From: Novipirellula artificiosorum
GTDB lineage: Bacteria > Planctomycetota > Planctomycetia > Pirellulales > Pirellulaceae
Direction: 5' to 3'
DNA length: 64,000 bases
NCBI RefSeq assembly: GCF_007860135.1
Contig: NZ_SJPV01000018.1
Coordinates: 62,001 to 126,000 of the forward strand
The position numbers and the translations under genes were made by a program. Under the pieces are notes generated by a model that did not search any database, had not been told where the DNA came from, and saw nothing but the letters and a program-made list of their open reading frames with translations. The first letter of the stretch is position 1. Each line of letters opens with the position of its first letter. This document shows, one piece after another, positions 44,426-53,907 of the stretch.

Positions 44426-45868
44426 TTATAGCAAGTGTCGCAGCAAGGGCACGACGGCTTGCAGCGTTCGCATCTGGAATCGACGCTGCAGTGATGCGTC
44501 ACCGATGACTTCGGGGAATAGAGACCCATCTTGTACGGAACGAGCATGCTCAAGCCGCTGGTTCATCAGTGGCTTGAGCATGCTCGCGACACGCGAATCC
44601 GAGACGAACACACATAGTTCATGATTGAACCGTTCACCACGAGAATCAAAGTTTGAACTACCAAATAGAACATCGCGTTGATCAACGACAACCGTTTTCA
44701 CATGCAGATGTCCCTGTCCGATGTACTCAAACAGATTGACTTTCATGTCCAACAGTTTCTTTTTGTCGCGTTGGTATCCTGCATACACCAACACTTGATC
44801 CGTAGACTGCAACGAGTTGGTGAGCAGCGTTACCTTCACGCCGCGATCGGTCGCACGTCGGATTGCGTCTAACGTCTCGGGTGTAAAGATTGGATAGGGA
44901 GATTCGATGTCGATCGATGAATCGGCCGAGTCGATCATGGCACACAGCAGCCGCTGAAGTTTCCGATTCGATGGTTGCCCTGTCGCGTCGCGAACCAAAC
45001 AGGCCGAAACCTCCGTGAGCGAAGTGGTTGGGCAGCCGCACGAATCACAGGCGGCGGAGGAACCATCGCAACCGATTCGGTTCATGGATACTTGCATCGC
45101 CTGTAGGTACGTCGCGCTGCGTTCCGCTTCCGAGGTGATCCAAGGGACAACTCCCATCTTTAGGTCCCTTTTTTGATCACTCCCAATGGTGTTGGCCTCG
45201 GTGGCACACCGCACTTCCGGTGATCTCCATAATTGGTCAAAGTAGTCCGTAGCCGAATTGCAAATCTCGCCTGCCATCATAAAGTCGCAGTCGATAAAGT
45301 TCGTTTCCTCACGTCCGAAATGAGTGTCACGCAGATTCCGGCTTCCAATCACCATCGCTTTTCGGTCGACGAGAAACAGCTTGTCATGCAATCGACGATT
45401 CCACCAAAGAGGATGTGCATGAAAAGGCGGGTGAAAGACGCGGATTTCTACACCGTCCTCCACTAAACGTTTGACAAATCCGGATGGCAAACGCAAGTTC
45501 AGCCCATCAATCAGCACGCGCACACGCACGCCTCGGGTCGAAGCTTGACGCAGTAAAGCGAGTAATCCGACGGGCACATCACTGCCGTCTACGGCAAATG
45601 AAATGACGTTAATTTCATGCTCGGCATTCTCGGCCAAGGTGACTCGGGCCCGCAGAGCGGCTTGGTCTTCACTGAGTATCGAAAAGTGGTTTGCGTGAGT
45701 GTCGTTGTGACTATTGAATGCAAGAACAACGAACCAACCTATCGCTGCCCAACTCACGAAGGGCACAGGTCGTTCGACGAAAGCTCGCAAACGTAATACA
45801 GTGAAAACGCTCCGCACCTGGTACAACCCTTCTTGCCAACGAACACAATCATCCCACGGAATGCTCAT
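44426..45868 (-). CDS. Phospholipase D-family protein (cardiolipin synthase-like) with Cys-rich insert
   Basis: 480 residues with two HKD motifs: RRLHDKLFLVD (His161, Lys163, Asp168) followed by IGSRNLRD, and GHLHVKTVVVD (His389, Lys391, Asp396) followed by GSSNFDSRG. One N-terminal hydrophobic segment (FVSWAAIGWFVVLAF, 37-51) probably anchors it in the membrane. Between the halves, residues 267-290 contain CDGSSAACDSCGC plus one more Cys, an unusual cysteine cluster for this family. It may make or remodel cardiolipin-type phospholipids or cleave phosphodiesters. Start at 45868 is the only ATG giving the anchor; no strong ribosome site. Confidence 0.85.
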   Translation of the reverse strand: MSIPWDDCVRWQEGLYQVRSVFTVLRLRAFVERPVPFVSWAAIGWFVVLAFNSHNDTHANHFSILSEDQAALRARVTLAENAEHEINVISFAVDGSDVPVGLLALLRQASTRGVRVRVLIDGLNLRLPSGFVKRLVEDGVEIRVFHPPFHAHPLWWNRRLHDKLFLVDRKAMVIGSRNLRDTHFGREETNFIDCDFMMAGEICNSATDYFDQLWRSPEVRCATEANTIGSDQKRDLKMGVVPWITSEAERSATYLQAMQVSMNRIGCDGSSAACDSCGCPTTSLTEVSACLVRDATGQPSNRKLQRLLCAMIDSADSSIDIESPYPIFTPETLDAIRRATDRGVKVTLLTNSLQSTDQVLVYAGYQRDKKKLLDMKVNLFEYIGQGHLHVKTVVVDQRDVLFGSSNFDSRGERFNHELCVFVSDSRVASMLKPLMNQRLEHARSVQDGSLFPEVIGDASLQRRFQMRTLQAVVPLLRHLL

Positions 45869-46292
45869 CGACCAGAATGCCGTATCAAGCGAACCAGGGC
45901 CGTATCCATTCGGGTTACGCAGGATCGGCGGATAATTTGGCTTCGTCTTTCAAGCCAGAGACTTTTGGCTCCAAAGGACTTCCCAGGATCGCCCCCCGGG
46001 CCTCAGCGTTGGAGTCCAGGCTTTAGCCGCACAAGCGCGCACGGAGCCCCAACCGCAGTCGCCTGAAGGCTACGACTCCAACGCAAGTTGGAGTTCAGGC
46101 TTCAGCCGCACAAGCGCACCAAACGAGCCATCGAAGATACAAGACTACGGCCGTTAATCGGGTAAAGCCCGCACCCTTCACCCCCAAGGCCCTTGCTGCG
46201 GGCCATCCATGGGTAGAGCGGTGCTGCAAAAAAAATCGGTGAGTCACGTAAACAAAGCAATCGAAAGAAGCATGCGATGTAAAACGAGCTTG
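45869..46292. other. Intergenic region holding family E repeats
   Basis: 424 bases between the PLD-family start and the DUF1593 stop. Contains the repeat pair at 46010-46119. No coding frame recognised. Confidence 0.6.
46010..46119. repeat. Family E repeat pair with inverted segment
   Basis: Two 31-base direct copies (46010-46040 and 46089-46119; 29 of 31 identical) share GCCGCACAAGCGC. Between them 46062-46085 is an inverted, related piece (reverse complement CGTTGGAGTCGTAGCC). A further copy is at 37211-37238. Looks like a dispersed palindromic repeat that has been duplicated in place. Confidence 0.75.
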
Positions 46293-47762
46293 TCACATCA
46301 CCTCCAGCACGACTCGGCGGTAATCGGACATGCCGATTTCTGGGTTCTTATCCAGTACTTCCAGAATGACATGAATCTCCTTACCACCCGCGTCGGTGGG
46401 TAGGGACAATTCCGTTTTCTCGTGGTTAGGATGCGTGATGAGGATGCTGCCATCGTAGGTACCAGCCTCTTTGTAAACCCACCATCGAAAAGTCAACGCA
46501 TCACCATCAGGGTCGGATGAGTCCGATGCGTCGAGGGAAAGTGTCTGCCCTGGCGATACTTGAAGATGGAGAATGTCGTCTGCCTTGTCGCCATTCACAG
46601 TGGCGATGGGATTGTGGTTTGCTTCGTCAAACGCTTTGACGCACCAGTCCATACGGCCACGAAAATCGTTAAACATTGCTCTTCGGAAACGCCATACCGG
46701 CACCATGGAGTTGTCAAATGTCTCGCTGTGGACGGGGTCAGTCCATTCTTCTTGCTCCGAGTCGGCCTCAAACATATAGAAATCACCGTAGCTTTGTTCG
46801 TCTGCTTTTTCCGGTGCATGCCGTGACCAGACGTTCTTGTGCTTGGACCGAGAGAAACGTCCGCTCCAACCGCCCCAGCAGAGGTGCTCTGGATCGGATA
46901 ACCCGTGGTTCGCTAGGCCGGTCCATGGAATCGTCCCTCCTCCTTCGATGAAATGCCAATCCTTGAAAATGCGATCGGGAAACAGCCTTCCCAGCTCTCC
47001 GTGGTTTGCTTGGATATGTTCGTGAGACCATTCTCCTTGACCCTCGGCTGTCCGTGGATACGGTTCCCATGTATAAGGACCTTCAACGTTCGTCCCAGTG
47101 CCGGGCCCGCCGTAGCAATAGGTCTGTCGATTGCTTCGATGCCAGGCAATCTCAGGATACTTGTTGGCGATCCAAGCACCCGAGTTGTCTTGAGCGCCGT
47201 TTTCGAACACGACCAGCTTCTTGCACAACACATCCATTTGCGTTGGCGAGCGGGTCTTATCCAGATCCACCAGAGCTTGAGCCAGCGTGTTGGTGCCGGC
47301 ATTTCCCACCAGATAAAGCTTGCGAGGATCGTTCTTGAGAATGGCCGCCTCGACCAATTTTGAAGCATCGGTTGATTTTCCTTCGGCCACGGCTGCAATG
47401 CCATATTCAGCGGTGCCGGCTTTGACAATGCTTCGCAGGTAAATCGGGTCGGGCCATCCCGCGGCGTGTTTCTCGAGATTTCCGACCACCTTTGCGTAGC
47501 CGTCAATCAGCTTATGAAACAATTCAGGATGGACATGGCCCTTGAAACCGTCCCTGCCGTCATGCAGGTACTTGCCCGAACAGGCGACAAGTCCTTCCAG
47601 GTCAAACATGTTGCTGTACATCAACATGTGCATCATCTGCTGCTCTTCGTCAGGCTCGTTTCCCATGTCTGCCATGATGATGAGCCGCGTCTTTTCCACA
47701 GCAAAGGTCAGCTGTACAGGCATGAGGATGCAGAAAACACAAAGGATCAGTTTTCGATTCAT
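46293..47762 (-). CDS. DUF1593 nucleoside-hydrolase-like secreted protein
   Basis: 489 residues from ATG 47762 (AAAGGGAACG upstream). Signal peptide [23 protein letters not shown]1593 domain: [20 protein letters not shown] with the Asp cluster typical of inosine-uridine hydrolase folds, [20 protein letters not shown], and a C-terminal immunoglobulin-like domain ([20 protein letters not shown]) seen in this family. Biochemically poorly characterised; glycosidic bond hydrolysis is likely. Starts 10 bases after the stop of the uronidase-like gene, so the two form an operon. A truncated relative lies at 36601-37173. Confidence 0.85.
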   Translation of the reverse strand: MNRKLILCVFCILMPVQLTFAVEKTRLIIMADMGNEPDEEQQMMHMLMYSNMFDLEGLVACSGKYLHDGRDGFKGHVHPELFHKLIDGYAKVVGNLEKHAAGWPDPIYLRSIVKAGTAEYGIAAVAEGKSTDASKLVEAAILKNDPRKLYLVGNAGTNTLAQALVDLDKTRSPTQMDVLCKKLVVFENGAQDNSGAWIANKYPEIAWHRSNRQTYCYGGPGTGTNVEGPYTWEPYPRTAEGQGEWSHEHIQANHGELGRLFPDRIFKDWHFIEGGGTIPWTGLANHGLSDPEHLCWGGWSGRFSRSKHKNVWSRHAPEKADEQSYGDFYMFEADSEQEEWTDPVHSETFDNSMVPVWRFRRAMFNDFRGRMDWCVKAFDEANHNPIATVNGDKADDILHLQVSPGQTLSLDASDSSDPDGDALTFRWWVYKEAGTYDGSILITHPNHEKTELSLPTDAGGKEIHVILEVLDKNPEIGMSDYRRVVLEVM

Positions 47763-47772
47763 TCGTTCCCTT

Positions 47773-49998
47773 TCACTTGGATAGGCCCTTCGCACTCGGA
47801 ACCGTGTTTCGATTTGTTGAACGTTTCGGACTTGCTTCTTCAGCTTCAACCGACCGAGCTTCCTTCTTTACATCTTCCAAGATCTTCCACCAATCCAGGT
47901 AATGTGTGCGAGAGAACAACTGTGAGTTGTATTGGCCGGTAGCGGACCGCGCGTATGCCTCCCAGTCGCTGATTGCCTGGTTGAAATGCTTGACGGCGCG
48001 CTGATGATTGGCGCGTCGTTCTGGATCAGCACGATAGACGGCTAATTCAGCGGCTCCGCGGATTTTGCTTGCGTAATACCGTCCCAACAAAGCCATCGCT
48101 TCCAAATCACTGAGTGTCGATAAGAACTCCTTCTGACTCGGGACGCTCTGTTCGCGCAAGGCTGCCACACCCCGCAAAGTCCGAGTAGCAGATTGATCCA
48201 AACAGTCAGCTACCTCCAGTGGCGTAATTCCATCGAACGGTTTGCCGGCGAGCACAGCGTCGGCAAACTCATGAACGGACAGGATCCCGGAACCCTCCAA
48301 GGGGCCGAATCTGAAGAACGAATGATCGACGGTCAGGAAGCCTCCGCTTGAAATGCATCCCTCGGGGGAAAACATCGAATCGTTGATGCGGAAAAAGAAA
48401 CGGTTGACTTGCGGGATAATTTGCGAGGACGATTTCCAGGTGTCGTAGAGCAATCTCGAGTCCGCTTCTGGGAAGCGATCGCTCAGCCGTTGCTCGAAGA
48501 ACTCACGCGTCAGGGTCAGGTCGTAGCCCAGCCGACCGAACATCATGAATCGATACCAGTGCTTATCCACCTCCAATTGGCCAGAAAGATCCGCGTCTTT
48601 GTGGACGAACTCACGCCCCTGCACGAACCCGTCCGGCCCCAAAAAGTAGCCGGCTTCGGATCGCATCAGGTCGCGTGGCACATTGGCCATGAATTCACGC
48701 ACGTAATCCGGGTCGCCCCACCGCAACACGAACAGATCGTCATTGCGAAGATTCAACCAACAGGGCACCTTGATTGACTCAAGACCATCACGGTATTCGA
48801 AGTCCATGTAAGGTGACGTTGTTGTGGAATGCACACGAGCCCTGGCATACTTGTGGTCCGTGTGAAATGGCCCTGCGTCATAGTCTTTGAAAGCCTCCAG
48901 AATGCTGTCGGCGTTGGACAGCAGGCTACGAAAGATAAATCGGATTGAACGATCCGGATGTTTCTTGTGATAATCCATGATTCCCAGCCCAAAGGTTCGC
49001 CACAACCATTTCTCACGTTCACCCCCTCGAATATCGAAATGCTCTCCGGCAGCCACACCAATGCCGTCAACCTGAGGATACGTTTCTAGAAATCGGGTCG
49101 TGCAATAGCGAATGTAGTCAATGGTCTTCTCGTTCTTTCCGCTGTCCGTAATGCCGTATTTATTTTCGGCGCCGAACGTATAGATGTTCCAATGGAAGAC
49201 ATCGATTTCGATGCCATGATCTTCGGCGTAGGTGAACACCTTTTGCCAAAACGCGATTTTCTCGTCCAACGAAATTTGTTTGACGACCTTCGTATTGGCG
49301 GGATCGAAGAGATCCAGTTTATCCCAGTGGCGGTCGCCTTTTTCGTCAACAGGTTTTCTCAGAACATGCACATCGTCATAGTTCGCCTCGGGATACTCCG
49401 GCAGCTTGACGAGCCCCGGATAGGGATGGGTGGTCCAGAGTGTCAGCACGTTGTACCGGTTGCGGACCATGCTATTGAGAAACTCGTGCCAAAACTCCCA
49501 CTCCCACATCACGGGAATGTTTTCATGGGCGGAGGTTCCTGTGTCGTCGTAGCTTGGAGCTCGCGCGTCGAGCGGAATATTGAACTTCAATCCACGGCGC
49601 AGAATGTAGGGTTTGCGAGCCTTGTCCTGCACTGCGTCAAGTCCGCCGCCCAGGCTGATCTGCTCGGCCAGTTCCAACGCACCATACATCGCCCCGACCG
49701 AATCTCCCGCAACGATACGGATGCCTCGTGATCCCTCTCGTTGGATGCGAAAAGACTGGGGCCCCATTCCCGGTTCAAATTGTGAAATCACAATTCCTAG
49801 ATCCGCATTCTCGCCAACGACTTGGTTCCCCGTCGCCTCCAAAGAACGCTCAAGATCTCGAACTCCAAAGGCGTGCATGGGATTGGCAGCGTCATACGTG
49901 ATTGCCACCGTTTGACCTGCGTAAACGACGACATCGATGGACAAAAGCGGCACAAGAAACGCAAAGAGGATCCCTACCGTAATGTTTTTCATTTTCAT
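47773..49998 (-). CDS. Uronidase-like glycosidase with zincin-like N-domain, secreted
   Basis: 741 residues from ATG 49998 (GGAG 11 bases upstream). Signal peptide [20 protein letters not shown]. The N-domain (about 25-125) with [20 protein letters not shown] is the accessory fold placed before GH20, GH67 and GH84-type barrels. The barrel region has [48 protein letters not shown] and a Glu-containing active-site-like stretch. The C-terminus is helical. Overall pattern is closest to alpha-glucuronidase/galacturonidase-like planctomycete proteins; the GH number is uncertain. Pairs with the downstream DUF1593 gene. Confidence 0.65.
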   Translation of the reverse strand: MKMKNITVGILFAFLVPLLSIDVVVYAGQTVAITYDAANPMHAFGVRDLERSLEATGNQVVGENADLGIVISQFEPGMGPQSFRIQREGSRGIRIVAGDSVGAMYGALELAEQISLGGGLDAVQDKARKPYILRRGLKFNIPLDARAPSYDDTGTSAHENIPVMWEWEFWHEFLNSMVRNRYNVLTLWTTHPYPGLVKLPEYPEANYDDVHVLRKPVDEKGDRHWDKLDLFDPANTKVVKQISLDEKIAFWQKVFTYAEDHGIEIDVFHWNIYTFGAENKYGITDSGKNEKTIDYIRYCTTRFLETYPQVDGIGVAAGEHFDIRGGEREKWLWRTFGLGIMDYHKKHPDRSIRFIFRSLLSNADSILEAFKDYDAGPFHTDHKYARARVHSTTTSPYMDFEYRDGLESIKVPCWLNLRNDDLFVLRWGDPDYVREFMANVPRDLMRSEAGYFLGPDGFVQGREFVHKDADLSGQLEVDKHWYRFMMFGRLGYDLTLTREFFEQRLSDRFPEADSRLLYDTWKSSSQIIPQVNRFFFRINDSMFSPEGCISSGGFLTVDHSFFRFGPLEGSGILSVHEFADAVLAGKPFDGITPLEVADCLDQSATRTLRGVAALREQSVPSQKEFLSTLSDLEAMALLGRYYASKIRGAAELAVYRADPERRANHQRAVKHFNQAISDWEAYARSATGQYNSQLFSRTHYLDWWKILEDVKKEARSVEAEEASPKRSTNRNTVPSAKGLSK

Positions 49999-50157
49999 AG
50001 CCCAGCCATCTCCAACCAAAACATTTGATCGGCAACGTGCCGATCAAAGTTAGCTCAAGTCATTTCGCTAGCGGGACATTCTATACGAAGCAGCCCCAGC
50101 GATTCACTCCCTGCCCAGTTTTTGTTTGACCGACGTGAATTGTTCGAGAGGTTTCGG

Positions 50158-52305
50158 TCACGGCGAACGAAACGGCACACCCAAGAAATGGAATAAAAAC
50201 GCGTTTGTATCGACGGCTTCTTCGATCCGCTGCGATAATCCTGTGTCGCCGCCATGCCCCGAATTTGCACTGGTCCTCAACAGCACGGGAGGACTGGAAG
50301 GTGATGCCGATTGAAGTCGCGCCGTCATTTTTCGCGACTGCATCGGGTCGACTCGAGGATCGTTCGCGCCGGTAAAGAAGATCGTGGCAGGGTACTTCGT
50401 GCCGTCGGTCACATTGTGATACGGCGAGTAAGCTCGCATCGCCATGAATTGATCTCTCTTTTTAACGGTGCCAAACTCAGGAATATTGAACGATCCGTTC
50501 GGGGACAATTCGACCCGAAGCATATCGTAGATGCCGACATGCGAGACCACACACTTCATCAACTCGGGATGCTGGGTCATCGTGGCCCCCATTAACAAAC
50601 CGCCGTTCGAGCCGCCCTTGATCGCCAACTGATCCGACGTCGTATACCCCTGATCAATCAGAAACCGCGCTGCAGCGTAGAAGTCATCAAATACGTTTTG
50701 CTTGTTGGTCAAGTTTCCCGCCAGATGCCAATCTTCTCCGTACTCACCACCACCACGAAGGTTGGCGACCGCATAGGTAACGCCTTGTTCCAAAAGTGAT
50801 TTATTTGCGGCACTGAAGCGAGGGGTCAGGTTGATGGCATACCCGCCATAACCGTACAGCACCAGCGGGCCAGCTTCGTTAACAGAATCGGGGCGTAGAA
50901 TGTTAATCGGAATTTGGGTTCCATCCTTGGAGGTTGCAAACTCGCGAGTCACATGAACGTCGCTAAAATCGACCGGTGAGCGACTCGAAAGCTTGGTTCT
51001 CTGGGTCTCGCCGCTCGCCGCTTGGTAGTGAAACCAGAGCGTCGGTTCGATGTAAGAATGGTTGTGGAACACGATGTCATCGTCGGTCAACGGTTCGATA
51101 CCACCTACGCTGGAAATCGGCAGCTGCTGAGGCTTTTCCAACGGTGTCCCGTCAAGGTCGAAGACTCGGATTTCCGAGGGACCGCCAAGCTGATAGGTCA
51201 CATAGATGCGATTGGCTGTTGCTACCAGACTAGGCGGTGAATGGTAGAAACTGGTGACGATGGTATCCTGAGCTTCTGGGATCAATTGCTGTGTGCTGCG
51301 TGTTGGCAGCGTCACGTCACGGAGGCGAACAATCTTCCCGCGTGGAGCTTCATCGCGAGTGATTGCCAGGATCGTTCCTGACGGCTCGAAGGTTGCCTGG
51401 ACCAGCTTGTCGCCGAAATGACTGAATGCAAACCATCGCCCATCGGTCATTCGAACGTGATGGGAAAACTCGCCGCCGTCACCATTCTGAACGTTACAGA
51501 GCACCATGCCCGAGGGGGCGTGCACTTCGACTTCGATCTCGGCAATCCGTGGAAAGTCTTTGCCGAGTTCAAATCGATCTTGGGCGCTGTCGGTGCCCAG
51601 TTGATGAAAATACAGCTGCTGGTAAAAATCCAAATCCGGCTCGGGCCTCTCACCCTGTCGCGGGTGACGTGTGTAATAGAATCCTTTGTTGTCGGGCGCC
51701 CAGGCGAGGTCACCACCCGCAGTACCGGTGTTCACACGTGGCACGCGTTCAAACACTTTCTTGGCGGTGGTTGTGTCATACACGGACACGTCACCCACTT
51801 CGCTGCCTCCCGCCGAGATCGAGATCGCGACGAGCCTCCCGTCTGGGGAGGGTTCGAACCAATCCATCGAAGTTGTCCCCTCCGTATCGACCCCATTTGG
51901 ATCAAATAGGACGCGGCAACTCTCAGGTGAGTCAAGCGAATCGAATGTGACCAGATAGGGTTGCTCTTTGGGAGGGTGGTTCTTCACGGCAAAGTACTTT
52001 CCGCCAACGTAGCGAACTTCACGGTAGGAAATCAGCTGGGCCGACATGATCTCGGTGACTCGTTTGCGAATCGCGTCGACATTCGGCAACCCATCAAGAA
52101 CCTTCCGAGTATATGCATTCTGGCTCTCACTCCAGCGTTTGACTTCCGCATCATCCCAATCTTCGAGCCAACGATAAGGATCTTGAACTTCGATGCCATG
52201 GTACGAGTCCACCGTTGGTGAAGTCCGCGTTGCCGGAGGCTGTGCCAACGTGGAGGAACTGGCCGCCACGACGATGGATAGCAAAAAGAGGTAACGCGTG
52301 ATCAT
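50158..52305 (-). CDS. Prolyl oligopeptidase, S9A family, secreted
   Basis: 715 residues from ATG 52305, which starts a clean signal peptide (ITRYLFLLSIVVAASSSTLA); the frame is open 100 codons further upstream without leader or coding character. N-terminal YHGIEVQDPYRWLEDWDD is diagnostic, followed by the seven-bladed propeller and the alpha/beta-hydrolase domain. Nucleophile Ser lies in IKGGSNGGLLMG, Asp in ANDPRVDP and His684 in NSGHGGDTG. Cleaves peptides after proline. Signal peptide predicts a periplasmic or extracellular role in peptide recycling. Solitary gene; its upstream region holds a family F repeat and an MFS remnant. Confidence 0.93.
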   Translation of the reverse strand: MITRYLFLLSIVVAASSSTLAQPPATRTSPTVDSYHGIEVQDPYRWLEDWDDAEVKRWSESQNAYTRKVLDGLPNVDAIRKRVTEIMSAQLISYREVRYVGGKYFAVKNHPPKEQPYLVTFDSLDSPESCRVLFDPNGVDTEGTTSMDWFEPSPDGRLVAISISAGGSEVGDVSVYDTTTAKKVFERVPRVNTGTAGGDLAWAPDNKGFYYTRHPRQGERPEPDLDFYQQLYFHQLGTDSAQDRFELGKDFPRIAEIEVEVHAPSGMVLCNVQNGDGGEFSHHVRMTDGRWFAFSHFGDKLVQATFEPSGTILAITRDEAPRGKIVRLRDVTLPTRSTQQLIPEAQDTIVTSFYHSPPSLVATANRIYVTYQLGGPSEIRVFDLDGTPLEKPQQLPISSVGGIEPLTDDDIVFHNHSYIEPTLWFHYQAASGETQRTKLSSRSPVDFSDVHVTREFATSKDGTQIPINILRPDSVNEAGPLVLYGYGGYAINLTPRFSAANKSLLEQGVTYAVANLRGGGEYGEDWHLAGNLTNKQNVFDDFYAAARFLIDQGYTTSDQLAIKGGSNGGLLMGATMTQHPELMKCVVSHVGIYDMLRVELSPNGSFNIPEFGTVKKRDQFMAMRAYSPYHNVTDGTKYPATIFFTGANDPRVDPMQSRKMTARLQSASPSSPPVLLRTSANSGHGGDTGLSQRIEEAVDTNAFLFHFLGVPFRSP

Positions 52306-52434
52306 GTTGGATTCCGTTTGATACGAAACAGGGCGTTTGACGCGGCCGAAGGTCGAAGTGGTCTTTGCACTGCTAAGCCTACCAATAAATCGCGTGATCG
52401 TGAATGAAAGGCAAAAGGATGTCGCACTGATACG

Positions 52435-52471
52435 GTTATCCCATTGCTGGTTGCTCCGCAGCAGAGCCAGC
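52435..52471. repeat. Family F hairpin repeat, copy 2
   Basis: Contains the 19-base block shared with 23598-23616 and, unlike that copy, full outer arms GCTGG (52446-52450) and CCAGC (52467-52471), giving a nested hairpin. Confidence 0.55.
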
Positions 52472-52519
52472 CTCCTTCTCGCTCGATGGTCTCTTCGTTT
52501 TTCGTGTTCCGGGGTTCTG

Positions 52520-52833
52520 TTAACGCGACCGTCGGCTAATCGCTGTTCCAACAACGACGATGGACGTCGACATCCCCGAAACCGCACCAAGGTGGCTTCG
52601 GCCAAAAAAACGTGGCCAAGTTACTGCAGATAAGATGCTGAACATGCCTTGCATGAACCCCATTCCCAATACGACAAAAACAACGGAGGTCTTCGTTCCC
52701 AAGAACGACAGACTCAGTGAGAACACCAAGACGCCAAGGCGAGTGACAACATCAAGGCGGAACCGGCGGAAACCCATCGCCCTCCGAAACGGTCGTACCA
52801 ACGACCCGCACGCGTAATCAGCATCGCACTGGC
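52520..52833 (-). pseudogene. Major facilitator transporter fragment, frameshifted
   Basis: Reverse frame 1 reads AGRWYDRFGGRWVSAGSALM (52734-52833) and then continues in another frame as VLVFSLSLSFLGTKTSVVFV, GMGFMQGMFSILSAVTWPRF and FGRSHLGAVSGMSTSIVVVG to about 52520. These are consecutive helices of one MFS protein (DRFGGRW motif between helices 2 and 3 type; GRxHLGxxxG later), so a frameshift near 52735 and truncation at both ends have destroyed the gene. Confidence 0.65.
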
Positions 52834-52935
52834 AATGGCTCTGAGTCGGCCACTACGAAAGGTGGGAAAAGCGAATATCCGCAAGTTATAAATCGAACGT
52901 CCCAAAGGATCGCAGACGGTAGCCGAATGACCCGT

Positions 52936-52971
52936 AAAAAAAGACAGGTTCAATTGGATTGAACCTGTCTT
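52936..52971 (-). terminator. Intrinsic terminator of the cold-shock operon
   Basis: Perfect 14-base stem (AAGACAGGTTCAAT / ATTGAACCTGTCTT), 3-base loop, followed on the reverse strand by a run of seven T. It lies 30 bases beyond the Lys-rich gene stop. The clearest rho-independent terminator in the window. Confidence 0.9.
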
Positions 52972-53001
52972 GGTGCTAATACATCGCCCGGTCCGGTCAA
53001 C

Positions 53002-53109
53002 TCAAGCCTTCTTTTCTTTGTTCGCTTTGCGTTTTTCCTTGGGACTTAGCTTTGCTTTTTTCTGCTTCTCTTTTTTGCCCTTGTCTTTGCTTCCGCCCTT
53101 GTCACCCAT
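53002..53109 (-). CDS. Lys-rich miniprotein downstream of cold-shock gene
   Basis: 35 residues: MGDKGGSKDKGKKEKQKKAK then LSPKEKRKANKEKKA. GGAG lies 11 bases before the ATG (GGAGAAGACAGG). Nearly half the residues are lysine, so it is strongly basic and probably disordered; nucleic-acid contact is plausible. Located 55 bases after the cold-shock gene and before a strong terminator, so both should share one transcript. Similar basic tails follow cold-shock genes in planctomycetes, but no function is established to my knowledge. Confidence 0.65.
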   Translation of the reverse strand: MGDKGGSKDKGKKEKQKKAKLSPKEKRKANKEKKA

Positions 53110-53164
53110 CCTGTCTTCTCCAAAATCGAGGGAGTTGAAATTTGAACGAATAGCTTCGGGGGTG

Positions 53165-53362
53165 TTACCCCACTTCAACGTTCTCGGCACACGGCCCTTT
53201 GGGGCCACGCGCTTCGGTGAATGTCACTCGCTGACCTTCCCGGAGTTGGTCGTAGCTGACGCCCTCAAGGCTGGACGAATGAAAGAACAAGTCCTTATCG
53301 CTGCCAACGTCAATGAATCCAAAACCTTTGTCAGTAAGTCGCTTAATCGTGCCTTCAGCCAT
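53165..53362 (-). CDS. Cold-shock protein, CspA family
   Basis: 65 residues from ATG 53362 (AGGA about 10 bases upstream; a TTG two codons earlier is possible). Single cold-shock domain: AEGTIKRLTDKGFGFIDVGS with RNP1 KGFGFI, DKDLFFHSSSLEG with RNP2, and VTFTEARGPKGPCAENVEV. Binds single-stranded RNA/DNA and melts RNA structure. Followed by a Lys-rich miniprotein gene and a terminator. Confidence 0.92.
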   Translation of the reverse strand: MAEGTIKRLTDKGFGFIDVGSDKDLFFHSSSLEGVSYDQLREGQRVTFTEARGPKGPCAENVEVG

Positions 53363-53907
53363 TCTCAAATCCTAAAAAGTGTTTCGCAGCATTCGTCTAA
53401 ATCGAATTATCCAACACGAATCGCTGCGCGCTCATTCTAACAGCAAAACCACAACGTTGATGGAGGCAGCGGCGATTTGCAGCACATTCTTGCCGCTTTC
53501 TCCCTATTGGGCCCTTCATTGCTTTGCCTCGAGAACCAAAATTCCGCGGCATGGAGGACGTTTCCAGCGTCTGAGATCGCCCGCAAATTTTTTTGCGAAG
53601 CAGTGATTTCAAGGTCCATGCGACTCGTGACCGCCCTGAGCATCGATCGGGGAGTGGAAGTGGGCATTTCAAGCAATCAACCTCGGACCTCCGCTGCCAC
53701 GGCTGGATCGCAGTTTGCCCGTCAAAAGGTTCATTTGAGTGTTTTGTATCCACGAAGCGATCCCTCAATCCGCCACGGAGGAACCAACAACGGGTAAACT
53801 GTTGCCAAGACCGTCACGCCCTCGGCCTGCGGATCCTGGGAACTGATCCTTTTAACCGACCTTCAACAAAATACCGTCACAATGAGATTTCGGATGTCTT
53901 TTCCTCT
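53363..53907. other. Gap with no recognised gene
   Basis: About 545 bases. Forward and reverse open frames at 53440-53800 overlap one another and show no recognisable motif or ribosome site. It includes the upstream region of the cold-shock gene, where a long leader typical of csp transcripts could lie. Confidence 0.4.

Noticed and set aside
46010-46119. CRISPR array
   Set aside because: Only two direct copies with an inverted segment between, no regular spacers and no cas genes.
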